NCBI GenBank assembly: GCA_905182985.1
Contig: CAJJDN010000089.1
Coordinates: forward strand, 266,071 to 330,070
Direction of reading: 5' to 3'
DNA: 64,000 bases
Source of the DNA: Paramecium sonneborni
Taxonomy: Eukaryota > Ciliophora > Oligohymenophorea > Peniculida > Parameciidae
The position numbers were made by a program, and so were the translations under genes. Each line of letters begins with the position of its first letter. The stretch's first letter is position 1. This document shows positions 35,108-47,239 of this stretch, one piece after another. Below the pieces are notes generated by a model that saw only the letters and a program-made list of their open reading frames with translations, was not told the DNA's origin and made no database searches.

Positions 35108-37859
35108 TCATTTTTCTGTCAATTCTCTGTATCCTTTCCAATCAGATGGAGCTTTGAAATTAGTTTCACTCATAACGTTAAATAGAGTACTGATAGGGCC
35201 ATCATTGGGTCTAATCAATTTAGCTTTTTCAAACCACATATGAGCTTCCTTCCAATTACCCAAAAGATAACCTTAGAATCCTTAACCAAATTGATGCTAT
35301 TTATTTATAAATGATATAATTTTACTAAGAATTCTTGATTGAAATTCTTTGTTATAAGTGCTAGATCCTTGTTTCTTTTCATATAAAATTCACCATTAAA
35401 ATCACCAGTTTCTAATTATTAAAGAAAGATTAGTTTTTTTTCATACATAACTTATTATTTTTCTTCTTATATATAATCCTCTTTGCTAGGAGGTAAATCA
35501 TCAGCATCCATTTCAACAGTGAATAATCCAATAGGTTTAAGACTTCCTTTAACAGTAACTTTATCAATTTATCTGGTGTACTTCTTAATTTCATCAGAGA
35601 AATATTAATGTAATTCACTAGAGATTAATACTGCTACTCCATATTATTTAGTAGCAGCTTCTAATCTAGAAGCCATATTAACATTTGGACTTAAATATGA
35701 CGCATCAATTTTAAATTCTGATCCTATTGCACCTTCTATACCCCATCCGATATGTAATCCAAATCCCATTTTGACTTTATATCCTGGCAAACGTTAACTT
35801 AATCTTTCATCATTTCTATAATCTAATATTTTAGGTTCTCTATTAATTTTAGCATATATTTTCATAAATGCTATTAATGCACAATCAGCTAATTAATTAA
35901 TTTAAACTATATTTGACCTAAATAATAAATAAGATCTATTACCATTTAATTTCATTACCCTCTTCATGCCATTAAGAATCATTAATTTTCCATACAAGTA
36001 AGAATGCATCTCCAATGTTTTTATTTGCAGATCCTTTATAACGATCCACCATAGAATGTACAATTTCAGCAATATTATTTACAAATAACATAACATCTTT
36101 TTATAACACTTCTGTTGCATCTGTGAAATTACGAATATCACAAAATCCATAAATTGCCCATTTACGTTTACCTGGTAACATAGGATCTACATCACCTGAT
36201 GATGCCATATTAGTTCCTATTATAGCAGAACCTGCATCACCAAATCCTAATGCTAATAATGCACCTATTTTAATTATTGCATTTTCAATCTATGTTGTTT
36301 CCTTTTAAATTCCTTCCGATTCTAATTTCATCTCTTTTGCCAATTAAGGATTCTTAGCTATTAAATTTACTTTCACTATCATTCTATCTATTGGTTTTAA
36401 TGCAACATTATTTGCATCATTTGAAAATGCTATTGCACCAAATAATAATACAGCACTCACAAATAAAGTGTTTACTATATTAATTATCGAATTCTTTGAT
36501 TCAACATCTGAATTATCTGAAACAAAAAGAATTACAGGATCACCTATGTATTCTAATCCTACTAACACTGGATCCACTAATTCAAAATAATAGCTTTTAG
36601 AACTCTCCCTTAAATATTAATAAGAAGGTGTCTCATAATTTTCTATTTCAATAAATGGATTCGTAATATAACCTACTGGTGTATCAAATTACTTATGTTA
36701 ATCTATTACAAAATTTATTGTTTCATTAATCTCACTTAATTTTGTATTCGGAATTTCTGCTACCACTCTAAAATACTCAGCTGCATAAGCCAAACTCTAT
36801 GATGACTCAAAATAATAATCAGAACTAAATAAAGGCATTATTAATAGTAATATTATAACAAGAACTATGACCTTCTTTGTTGTAGAATCTGATAATCTTT
36901 TACTCACTCTTGATTCTTTTATTTACTTTCCTTTAACTTATTGTATCTCCTTCATTGATTATCTATGGGTTAATTAAATCTTTGGAACTACATTCTCAAT
37001 TTATTGTTATTTTGCAACCATGTTTTGATTTTCACGATTTTCTTAACTGTTTGCATTATCATCTCCTTCTAATTTATGACTCTCAATACTACCCCTCTAT
37101 TCAGTGTTATTATCTTTCTTATTTAGATTCTCTTATTCAGCTTGTACATTATTAATGTTTTCATAAACGGACGGATAAATTGTTGCTCTACTTTTTTTCA
37201 TTGTTGAAACACGAAGTGGTTATCTTTTAAACGCTTATTCTTATGAATAACTCGCAGCCTTATACAATTTAACTATTCTTATCAATCTAACAAGCCGAAC
37301 AACTCTTATTGCTTTCGAACTTGTTTTAGAAGCTTTATTTGCTTGCTACAATTAAGAAGCGGATTTTGCAGCAAATGAACCTCTAAAATATATTTATGCT
37401 TTAAATTAGTTACTGTAAGCCTACTGCAATATTGAACTAAGTGATATCCAAAATTTAAGAAACTGTTGATATTATATCCAGCCAAAAAAAGAATGAATTA
37501 AAATAGTCTTTTCGAACTAAGCTTGCTATGATTATTTCAATTGAAAAAATTATCTATCATCATTAATGATTTTACCATGCATATTATAGTGATTACATCA
37601 AATCCATCATCAGCCCTTTTATCAAAAGCAATAATTCTAATGTCATCCCCAAAAAGTGCATAAATAGTTAACAAATTTACTAGTACTTGAAACCAAGTAT
37701 TATCTAAAATACTAGTTAACAAAGGAAATTTATCACTGAATTCATAATGTTTCATTACATATCTTCATTTTGACCAAATACGTCAACTTCCTCATTGTCG
37801 CTCTCTTCTGAAATTACAGATTAATTATCTGCTTCTGGATTTACTTAGGGTTGACTCAT
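35108..37859 (-). CDS. voltage-sensor/class III nucleotidyl cyclase/TPR membrane protein
   Basis: Start MSQPQVNPEADNQSVISEES at 37859; introns of 23, 22 and 31 nt in the N-terminal part. An S1-S4 voltage-sensor-like domain follows: 'WFQVLVNLLTIYALFGDD', 'MIIFSIEIIIASLVRKDYF', 'FFWLDIISTVSQILD' and S4 'AIRVVRLVRLIRIVKLYKAA' with Arg/Lys every third residue. A polar linker, one TM (VIVLVIILLLIMPLF), a non-cytoplasmic domain of about 130 residues and a second TM lead into a single cyclase domain: metal Asp in 'CDIRNFTDATEVL' and 'NKNIGDAFLLVWK', catalytic Asn/Arg in 'NVNMASRLEAATK'. The C-terminus looks TPR-like ('NWKEAHMWFEKAKLIRPND'). Ciliate adenylyl cyclases with channel domains are known. 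I see no pore loop. TGA 35110-35108. Confidence 0.85.
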
Positions 37860-38061
37860 TAATATTTCTATTTTAATTTATTATACATATTCCTAAATTT
37901 ATAACTAAATATTATATTTAAGTAAATTGATTAAAAGAAAGATCTTTTTTCTAAAAGCATTCTTTAATCTTTTCAATATTAAGATTTATAATTGTTAAAG
38001 AATTAATTTAAATATATGTAAAAATATATTTACATATATTTCAAAATTTAGAATAGCTTTC

Positions 38062-39112
38062 TCAGTTCGTCTTTCTTTACTTTCGAACACCTCTAACTTT
38101 CTCTTTTTCATTCAAATAATCATCCTTAACGTATCTTAACTTTTTATAATATCTATTTTTTATCATATTCATAGTCTTTCCTGGAAAATATTTTACAATA
38201 TTATTAAAATTTGGACCAACTTATTAAACTAATTCTAGGATCTTTTTGTCTTCTGAAAAGGAAAATCTAATAACATTCTTAAAAAATCAATTATAATACC
38301 TAAGATCGTTGAGTTTTTTCTTTTTAGAATCATTTACAAAATAATCGCTCTATCCATTTCTTGATTAATACTAAACCATGGAATTATACAAGTGTTCTAG
38401 GGATTCATCATTTACATTTGATTACATTATTCTATTTAGAATAGTTTATTTGTTACTAATCAGAGATTTCAATTCCATCATTTAAAATCCCTTATTTAAT
38501 ATAGATTCCTTCATCCATTTTTATAATTTATATTTTATATTATAAGAATCTTAATTTAAATATTGAATTCATTACTGTTGTAAAGGATACTGTATTAGCA
38601 CAACTAGAATTATTCAAATTTTCATGATTATGATAAATATTATTAATATTATTATTAAAAAAATTCTAAACTAATTGAAGAGAAATTCATTATAATCAAT
38701 TCCATATTTAAGATTTAGGCACATTGAATCTTTAAGCATATTTCGTATATAAACCTAATTCTTTATTTTTTATTTCTTCGACTCTCTATCTCGATGCCAA
38801 ATTAATTTTGTTATTTCTATAAAATGAATTTCTAAACCCAATATGTTATTCTAATTAAGAAGAAACTATAGGAGACTTATGAACATTTTATCTCCTTCTC
38901 TATTTTTCTGCCATAACTCTTAAATCTACTTTCTATAGTGGTGGCAATGATCTTTTTTATTATTCACGTGAATTTTTCTCTGAATACAAGTCTTCATCTG
39001 TCTCATTAATTGGTAATGGATTGGTTCCTTCCATTTCTCCTAAAAATATTGGTATTCTTTTAAAATTTACACCATAAACCTAATCAAGAGTAATTGGAAT
39101 AGATTATATCAT
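38062..39112 (-). CDS. Myb/SANT-like DNA-binding protein
   Basis: Start used is 39112 (MIQSIPITLDQVYGVNFKRI); coding may extend further upstream to about 39290 through another exon. The middle is basic and Q/N-rich. A 33-nt intron (GTATTA...TTATTAG, about 38270-38302) leads into one SANT-like repeat, 'SEDKKILELVQQVGPNFNNI' then 'FPGKTMNMIKNRYYKKLR', ending at TGA 38064-38062. The spacing and the recognition-helix-like 'MIKNRYY' fit Myb domains. Likely nuclear; targets unknown. Confidence 0.7.
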
Positions 39113-40630
39113 TTTTTGTATTTCCAATTAAGTTCTTATTTATTATAATAATAATAATAAATTTAGCTTCAGTAATTGTAAATCATATTCTCTAATGTTT
39201 TTTTGTAATCAGAACTCTAATAAGAATCTACTTCAATATTTTTATTAAGAAATTACATAAATTTATTCAAAAAAGTGACAAGCTCAGAATTTAATTTAAA
39301 GTATTAAAATTGTAATAGGCTGTTAAAAAGAAAAGTTTTTATGAATGAATTAATAGAAAAAAAGTTAGTCTATAAATTTTTTAAAAACAAAAAGAAATTG
39401 ATATTTATTTGAATTCTAAGGATTAATAATTACTATTTAAAATATAATTCAGCGGATTAAAGGTTGAATCATTTTTATAATTAAAAACGATTGATTATTT
39501 GAAACAATTAAATTTATAAAATGATATTTCGATAAAAGACATTTTTGGACATAATAAATATTAGTTCTAAGTTAGAATTTTAAATTAATAATAAATTATT
39601 AGGAGAAGAATGAAAGTTTTTTAGTTGTTAAATCTGAAATCATCTCAAATCCATCATTTATTTTCAATAAAAAGAGGTAAATTTTCTTAGGACAAATGCA
39701 CTAAGTTTGGAACTCTATATGGAAATGTTCAAAAGATAATATTAGATTAGATATTTCTATATATCAAACAATGGAGTTATGTATTGCAAAAGGTTCTTTT
39801 GGATAAAGAGGTTAAGTGAGAGAATAACTTTTTTTTATTAAAATTTCCGAATGAATTATGGTTAATTTAAAACAAGATACAATAAATGCTAAGAAATTTA
39901 AATTTTTAACAAGACATTTAACTCTTAAGGCTTTAGATTGTCCTTATATGCCGATTTACAGAATCTTTCATTTGCTCCAATTAAGGACAGTAATTTTAAA
40001 ATAACATAAAGCCAGTAAGAATTAGTTTTTGCAATGTTTGGAATATACTTTGATTTATAGATAAGACTTTGCTTGTAAACTTTGATAATTATGTTAAAAC
40101 AAATAATGATTGCTTAATTATAAAAACAATATATAGATTTTAGTTTTACCAAATATGATTAATTATCTTCAAGGTATATTTGGTTTAAATACTACTTAAA
40201 TTTTTATGAAAAGAAAACTTGAAATCAGTATCTTTTAGTAACATTTTCCATGAATTTATTTTCAATCATTTTTTCTTAGTTTTAGGTTTAACAATAGAAT
40301 AAAAGAGAAAACTTAATTTTCTATTATTTTGTTCTTTTTATCAATTATTTTATATTCTTCGTGTAATCTTACTTAAAAAAGATTATTTAATTAAAAAAAA
40401 ACTAAGATAAATATTTAGATTTATAGAAATTAGACATATCTGATTGTTTATTAAAATTTTTCAAGGCTAAAAAAACGAATAAGATTTTGGTTTCTCTTTT
40501 TGAATTTTTACTATTAAATAGAAATAGTTATGAAGGTTAAATAACTTTGTAATTATAAAAATGATGGCTTAATGATTGCTATGGGTTATGAGAAGTATCT
40601 ATTATTTAGATTGTTGTTATGATCATTCAT
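39113..40630 (-). other. unresolved region with long TGA-free minus-strand stretches
   Basis: Several overlapping minus-strand frames are open for 90-120 codons (for example one with 'NSYWLYVILKLLSLIGANER', another with 'NYCPQLEQMKDSVNRHIRTI'). I could not find one consistent set of introns. It may be the continuation of the gene at 40631-41326, or a decayed gene. No domain is recognised. Confidence 0.35.
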
Positions 40631-41326
40631 TCAAGTATAATTGATAGAAGAGATATCCTTTTAATGTTTTTGAGATTTTATTATCGTCTTGGGATTAAAA
40701 TTTATATTAATTTAATTCAGTCTTATTTTTGATTTATGCTCTTATTTATAATTTTATTCTTTAATAAGATCCATATTTAGCTAATCTTCATCGACAGAAA
40801 TACTTATATCAATTATTAGATTCTACTTTAAAATTTTAGAATTTGATTTCCTCTTTTTCTATATTTAATCTTATTAATAATATTGACTTTTATTCATCTT
40901 GAAATTGTATTATTATTTATTTTTTAATTTTAAATTTGGTATTTTCTTGTTAAATTTTAAATATTTGTTACAAAATACATAGTTAGTCAAGAACTTTGTG
41001 CAATTTAATATAAATTTTTGTTCAAAGAAAATAATAATAGAAAATAAATTCAAGTATATTTTTAGGAATTTTTATGAAGAAGATTGACTATATTTCTTGG
41101 TGATTAAATTAGTTTTATTTTTTTGAACAATCTTTGAAGCCTAGTAATCTAATTATAATTTTGCTATTCGATTCAATAATTGCAAAAATGACTTTTTGTT
41201 TATTTAAAAAATGTTTTAATATAAGATTTAGCTTATTTTATTCCCTTTATCCTGTATTTTTTAGTCTTGTTCAAAAATTTGAATATTTTGATACTATTCA
41301 TCAAATTCGTTAAGAAATAAATCCAT
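40631..41326 (-). CDS. hypothetical K/N/Q-rich protein
   Basis: ATG at 41326-41324, 231 codons without TGA, stop 40633-40631. Begins MDLFLNEFDEQYQNIQIFEQ. It is helical and Q-rich, with a hydrophobic patch (LNLFSIIIFFEQKFIL) and a basic C-terminal half. The start is only 11 bp from the divergent start at 41338. The frame also looks coding beyond the TGA, so the gene may continue through an unrecognised intron. Confidence 0.45.
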
Positions 41327-41337
41327 TAATATTATAA

Positions 41338-41592
41338 ATGTTTGTAAGATTAGCATCGAATTTCATGAGACAACCTATAATTATGAAACAATTTTCAAAA
41401 TAATTGAGGTTTCTTCCAACCACAGCTATACTCAATAATCACAAATTGCTGATCTACAATCTATCATAATTAAGAACAGAATTCTTTTAGATTGAAGAGT
41501 AGAATGATGATGATGACTTACTGTAATTACTATCTATGAATAGAATAGATAGGAAGAGGTTCCAGTACGTAGGACTAACTCAAACTAACTGA
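41338..41592 (+). CDS. small protein with mitochondrial-type leader
   Basis: ATG 41338, TGA 41590-41592, 84 aa, no intron. MFVRLASNFMRQPIIMKQFS is an Arg/Lys-rich, acid-free amphipathic leader, followed by an acidic segment (EEQNDDDDLLQLL). No family is recognised. Mitochondrial targeting is inferred. The next gene starts with a similar leader. Confidence 0.5.
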
Positions 41593-41683
41593 TTGATTGA
41601 ATATTATAGTCAAGAGTGAAATATATTCAAAAATTCAAAATTATTCATTGATTTTATATGTGGATAGTATTTTAATTAAATTC

Positions 41684-43114
41684 ATGAGAAGCTTTCCTCT
41701 CAGATTCATCATTCTAAGATCTCAATAACTCTTCAGACCTAATTGTTCCCTTTTAAAATTAATGTCTTCAAGAACTATTAAGTATCATTATTCTCAAGAA
41801 ATTAATCGGAATAACCATAATAGTACTAATTAAGGTTAAAACAAAACTGAAAATAAAACAATAGATATTTAACCATAATAAATGATAGAATTATTCTAAC
41901 AATTGATTTCCTTAAGAAAATTAGAACCAACTGAAACCAATTGTATTTCATAATTACTTATTTCTAGAAGAGGAAATGATTACTACTTTGGATTAATTAG
42001 TTCCTTTTATTGAGAATTTTAATACTCATTAATTAGAATATTTTTTAATTTTAACAAATGAAATGATTATTATTGAACATGAACTCACTGATAAATTGTT
42101 TGAATAAACAAAGTAACTATTATATTCAGAGTATGTATATACTTTAAAATTTTAGATAATCTAATTTTAATTAGACTTTAAAGATTCTTAGTTTATTAAT
42201 TGAAAATCCTTTAAAAGAGGAATAATTAGAGATTTTCATTAAATTTTTATTTACAATCCTCGAAATGCCATATCTTGATGCATCTACTCTTGGAAATGCT
42301 ATTTATGTATATGGACTTATTGTCAAATAATATTAAATACAATCAGAAGATTTTTATCAGTCAATTACAAGACATTTAAAAAGAATTGATAAAGATTATG
42401 ATGAAATTATGATGAAAGGAAAAAAAGATTCATAACTGATCAATTTAACATAATAGGACCTTAAATAATTAGCATTAGGTTTACATTTTGGTGGAAGTAA
42501 AACACCTGAACTTCAGAAATATATTTCTATTAAAGCTTAAAGCATATTCATTGAAATTCAAAATCTTATATTAATATCTAAATTTTTGTTAAATCAAGAA
42601 ACAATCAATTAAGAATTCTTAAATTTTTTTAAATAAGAACTTGAAAAATCAAAAGATAAGCTTTAACCGGATGATTTTTTATAATTAATGGTTGTAGCAA
42701 AAAGTATGAAATAGCAAGATTCAAATATTCTGGAATTTATTGTTAAAAGATTTCTCAAAATAAAAAGTTAGTTTTCTTTAGGAGATAAAGCATTTATATA
42801 TCAAAAAATGGCATAAGTACAATTTTTATCTTAAGACTTATGGACCTAATTTGAATTAGATATTAAAGAAATCACAGAAAATTGTGAATGTTTTGATGCC
42901 TGTTTAATGTTTTATAGAATTTTTGATGTATTTTATTTTAATAAATTAGGTTTTTGATATATTGAAACCTGAATGTTAAGAATTTATATTTAATTACATT
43001 ATAGCAAAACAGAATGAAATTGATGCCGAAATGAAGGAATTATTATTATAAAAATTATAAGAAAAAGGAATTGTTTCAGAATAAGAAATTGAAGAATCAA
43101 AAAACTAAGTGTGA
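41684..43114 (+). CDS. mitochondrial helical-repeat-like protein
   Basis: Starts MRSFPLRFIILRSQQLFRPN, a mitochondrial-type presequence, at 41684. A 25-nt intron at about 41942 and a 22-nt intron (GTATTT...AATTAG, about 42930) restore one frame to ..EIEESKNQV, TGA 43112-43114. A further junction near 42140-42200 is likely. The mature part is a run of amphipathic helices in units of 35-40 residues ('IEFL..', 'FYQSITRHLKRIDKDYDEIM', 'EFIVKRFLKIKSQFSLGD'), recalling FASTK/RAP or octotricopeptide repeat proteins of organellar RNA metabolism. The family assignment is tentative. Confidence 0.6.
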
Positions 43115-43136
43115 ATGTGTATTATATCGTATATAG

Positions 43137-43954
43137 TCATTAAGTTAATTGGTACATTTAATTGACTCTTTTTAATACTTCTTTGTAATTTCTAATTGCT
43201 CTATTTGCTCTATCTGTGAGTGATATATTAGTATTATTGTAAAAATTGAATGGTTTTAGTTATAAAATATTATCTCGAAATGGAGATAATTAATTCTAAT
43301 TAGAATTTGAGTTCTTACATAAATTAATTAAATTTAATCAGTATCGTTTGAAATTGTTAGATCAAATATTTTTTGTATTAATAATTTACTGTACTTACAT
43401 TCATTCATCATATAATTCAAATTATTCATATTCATCGATTTGTTTTCTTCTAAAATCAAGTATTATGATTCTCTTGTGCATAATTCAAATAGAACTAAAC
43501 CTAATTACTATTACATATTATAAGAGTGTCCTTCAATTATTTTAATTTATCCATTATTATAGAATATACAAGTTGTAGTTAAGTTTGATGTTTAATTTTT
43601 AGATTTTAGAAACATCACTCCTTACAAAAGTTAATAAAACAGATTCCAGATCTCAGTCTCTGCAATTGGTAATTCTTAATTGATTAAATAATCTTGTAGG
43701 GTTGAGTCATAAAACTCATAATATATTGAAATATAGCTATTGTAATTTTATTTATGTAATTCAGCAGCTAACAATTCAATTACATTCTCATGTTCCCAAT
43801 TTGATCTTTCATTCAATTCCTATTTAGAAACATCTGATTGTAATATTTTGCAGTAAGCTAACTATCCACTATCTTTTTATTTCCAAATATCAATTTATCC
43901 TAATTCTAAATGCCTTATAGTTAGTAGAAAGTCATAGCTTTCTAAGAAACTCAT
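43137..43954 (-). CDS. protein kinase-like (pseudokinase) protein
   Basis: Start 43954 (MSFLESYDFLLTIRHLELGQ), 23-nt intron at about 43310, TGA 43139-43137. A kinase fold is suggested by 'NERSNWEHENVIELLAAELH' (alpha-C/beta4 region), 'YISIYYEFYDSTLQDYL' (hinge), 'EIWNLFYQLLQGVMFLKSK' (alpha-E), 'CIFYNNGQIKIIEGHSY' (where DFG should be) and 'QQLGLVLFELCTRE' (alpha-F). No HRD, no DFG and no clear glycine loop are present, so it should be catalytically inactive. Ciliates have many such divergent kinase-like proteins. Confidence 0.5.
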
Positions 43955-44486
43955 TATTGCTTAACCGATTAATTAATTATAAATAATTAAAATAAATATG
44001 TCTCACTAATTATCATTAAAATCTTTGATTATTATTTCCACATATTTCTTACTATTAACAAACTATTCAATTACAAATAAATAGAAAATACTCATAAATT
44101 TCTAATATAATAAATTTAATAAATTTAGAGAAAATTTTCATCTTCAATAGTCGTCATAAATATTAGTTATAAAATAATCAAAAAAAATTATATCAATTTG
44201 TTTTAATTTAATTTTTCTTAATCATTTCTAAATTCATAATTGAAAAAAAGATTTTTTAGTATTTAAGAATAAGTCAATCTTGAAGTATTATAATATCTAT
44301 TTTTACCTTTTTATTTATATTCTTAATTTAATTAATGGATAAATCACATTTAAAGAAAGAAATACGATATTAAAATTTTACTATGAATATTTTGTTAAAT
44401 ATCGATTTACCTATTCTATTTTTGAATGTCTATAAAAATCATAAACTGCTATGACAAAATTAATTAATTTTACACATTAATAATAT
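43955..44486. other. intergenic
   Basis: AT-rich, no convincing frame on either strand. It holds the divergent 5' flanks of the genes at 43954 (-) and 44487 (+). Confidence 0.5.
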
Positions 44487-45203
44487 ATGTCAGATAACAG
44501 ATAACGAAAAATTCCATTGAGTAGATTAAATATTCATAATTTAGCGGCTTCCTCAAAATAATCATCATAATAATCATGCAAAAAAATTGAACATTCCCCT
44601 ACAAGTTATTAATTAGTGCTCTCATAATTTTGTAAAAACTAAAAACAAGAAAGATGCTAAAAATCAGTTCCAGCTTTCTTATAAGATAAAAGTGTTATTC
44701 AAAACTTGTAATAATAAATCATTGAACTAACAAAAAAAGTGGATTATCTAACTTAGGAAAATAAAACCCTTAAGCAGAATCGAGTAAATACATTAAACGT
44801 ATTATTTAACTTTTATTCATAGAATATTCAATACAAATACTAAAAATTGAATAGCTATAGTCAATTGTTAGAGTAAATACAATAATTAAAAATAGAAAAC
44901 ATCTCTTTAAAACAAAGTCTATTTCAATTAAAAACAGATTTCTAAATCTCAATAAATCCTTTGAAATAAATTATTAACCATTACGTTACAGTACCCTAGC
45001 ACGATATTTAAGATGTTTTTGAAATGAGATTTTCTTAATTAGAAAGTGAGTCTAATTGATTACTTTTAGATTAAATTTCCCTTTTTAAGTCAAAATGTGA
45101 ATTATTGAATATAGAAAGGGCTAAATTATTAGAGTAGAACAATTATTTAGAAAATGAACTTTATTCATGTAAATAAAAGTTAGAAAATTAGATCAAATAA
45201 TGA
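44487..45203 (+). CDS. coiled-coil hypothetical protein
   Basis: ATG 44487 (MSDNRQRKIPLSRLNIHNLA), 24-nt intron GTGAGT...TTTTAG near 45046, TGA 45201-45203. The N-terminal 70 residues are basic and Ser/Gln-rich. The rest is leucine-heptad coiled coil ('IQNLQQQIIELTKKVDYLTQ', 'RAKLLEQNNYLENELYSCKQ'). No domain is recognised; a structural or basal-body role is possible. Confidence 0.6.
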
Positions 45204-45790
45204 AAATTTTTTATTTATATAATGAAAATGTCAATTTTTATTTCATTAGACCAAAATTTTTTATTTTTTAATTCAAATTGTTTTTTTAGTTTGATTATTA
45301 TGGTTAACTAAATTCATATTTAAATAAAAATAAGGATAATGGTTGAAACCATCATTAAATGTATATCATAAAATTGTTTTTTAGGAAAATTTAATTGATC
45401 AAAAGCATTATATAGAATAATAATTTAGAACCTATGAAAAATAATCTTAAATATTAAAAGTGCATATATTTTGGTTGATTTTATGAAAAATAAGTCTATA
45501 TAATCTGATTTACATAATCCTTAAGAATAAAATAAAATAGTTTTTGATGTTAAAAGAATTTTTATAATAAAAATTGATTCTTAACTCTAAAATTTAAATT
45601 TTGAATGTTTAAATGATTATCTATTTTATCATTCTTATTACATATAAAAATATGGTTGAAAAAATTTATTTAATTAAGCGTTTTTGATGTAGGCGAAAAA
45701 TATGCTTTAAAGTTTCAAAATTGATATAACTTATAATTATATGATTAATTTTTGAGAAAGATTTTCCTTTGATTAATTTATTTAATTTAA
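45204..45790. other. intergenic
   Basis: Strongly AT-rich, poly-T and poly-A runs, no supported gene. Confidence 0.5.
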
Positions 45791-46795
45791 ATGAATAAGT
45801 AATGTAAAATATATAAAAGCAAAGAAATAGATTATCAGAGGGATCCAAATGATGTAAATAATAACATATAGAATTTTATAGAAAAAGAAAATCATAAATG
45901 GTTTTAAAATAATGAAAATAATTGGTGAAGGTTCATATGGGAAAATAAAATTAGCAATAAAAGATAATCATGAATATGCAATAAAAAAGTTTAATAAGTT
46001 TATTCTAAAAAAGAAGAATAAAATGTACAAGAATCCTAATGGAAGTAAATAAATATTAGATTAATCTAAGCAACAAAATACGTTTCATTGTTAGACGAAG
46101 TATATAGAGAAATAGAAATTCATTAAAAATTAGATCATCCAAACATAATAAAGTTGTTTGAGATATATGATGATGAAGAGAGAGAGAAATTATATGTAGT
46201 TTTAGAATATGCAGAAATGGGTTAAATTTTGAAATGGGAAAGCAAATAGGAAATATTTACAGCTTAATGGAAATTCGATGAATTAACATTTAAAGATTAT
46301 GCAAAACAAATGTTAACTGGTTTACAATATCTACAGTAACAATATGTAGCACATCGAGATATAAAACCTCATAATATATTATTAACTAAAAATCAATAAA
46401 TTAAAATATGTGATTTTGGGTCAGCTCAACAAATGAGTCCATAAAACGATAGAGTGAAAGGGACTGAAGGTACTTTTTAATTTGTTGCCCCTGAATGTTT
46501 AAGAGAAAATAAAAAAAGTGAGATTCCAGGATATAGTGGTCATTTAGCAGATATTTGGAGTTTAGGAGTGGTTCTTTATTGTATGATTGAATTAAGATTA
46601 CCATTTTAAAGTGAAATTATGTTAGAACTATTTAATTAGATAGAAACTAAAGAGTAATATAAAATTTCTAATAATATTAGAATTAAAATGAAATATGATG
46701 GACCTGCAAAAAGTTTAATTCTTAAAATGTTGATTAGAGATACTAGTAAAAGACCAAATGCAACCTAATTATTAGAAGATCCTTATTTTTAATGA
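45791..46795 (+). CDS. serine/threonine protein kinase, CaMKK/LKB1-like
   Basis: The catalytic domain is complete: glycine loop 'IIGEGSYGKIKLA', 'YAIKKFNK' with the VAIK lysine, a 26-nt intron (about 46047), 'YREIEIHQKLDHPNIIKLFE', catalytic loop 'VAHRDIKPHNILL', 'IKICDFGSAQQM' and 'APECLRE' in the activation segment, ending ..ATQLLEDPYFQ at TGA 46793-46795. The insert after the glycine loop (KKKNKMYKNPNGS) and the APE region resemble CaMK-kinase/LKB1 relatives. The 5' end is uncertain: ATG 45791 opens a good frame (MNKQCKIYKSKEIDYQRDPN) that must join the kinase frame near 45905. ATG 45849 is in the kinase frame directly. Confidence 0.85.
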
Positions 46796-46835
46796 TTTAG
46801 TATAGTAGTAACATATATACATATTTTATAAATTT

Positions 46836-47184
46836 TCAATTCACATAATATTACTTAAATACTTTACTCTAAAATTAATTATAAAATAAAATACTCTAAG
46901 GGTTTTTATTTTGAAACAACAAAATTCCATTTTAAAATGAGACATCGTTTATTATTGCATTCAAATTCAAAAACATATTCCTCTTTATTAAAAAAGGAAT
47001 AATCATAATTAAGTCCTATTTCCCATATAAATACAACCCATTATGGACCAAAAAGTTGATTCAATTGATTTCGAATGAATTCTGCTTAATTGAGAAAGAC
47101 CTTTTATTTTTAACTTCTCTAGAAAAAATCAAAAATAGCATCTTTATCATTGTAACCTTATCTAATGATACTTAATTAACTCAT
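46836..47184 (-). CDS. LC8-type dynein light chain, divergent
   Basis: Start 47184 (MSQLSIIRQGYNDKDAIFDF), 25-nt intron (GTTGTT...CCTTAG, about 46910), TGA 46838-46836. The block 'AEFIRNQLNQLFGPQWVVFI' aligns by eye with the LC8 'FIKKEFDKKY.PTWH.IVG' helix-strand, and 'YVFEFECNNKRCLILKWN' with the final strands. It is clearly more diverged than canonical LC8. Dynein or hub-protein binding is inferred. Confidence 0.6.
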
Positions 47185-47239
47185 ATAGTTTTGAATTAAT
47201 TTCTGATGGTTTTATAAAATATTTAATAATAAATAATAT

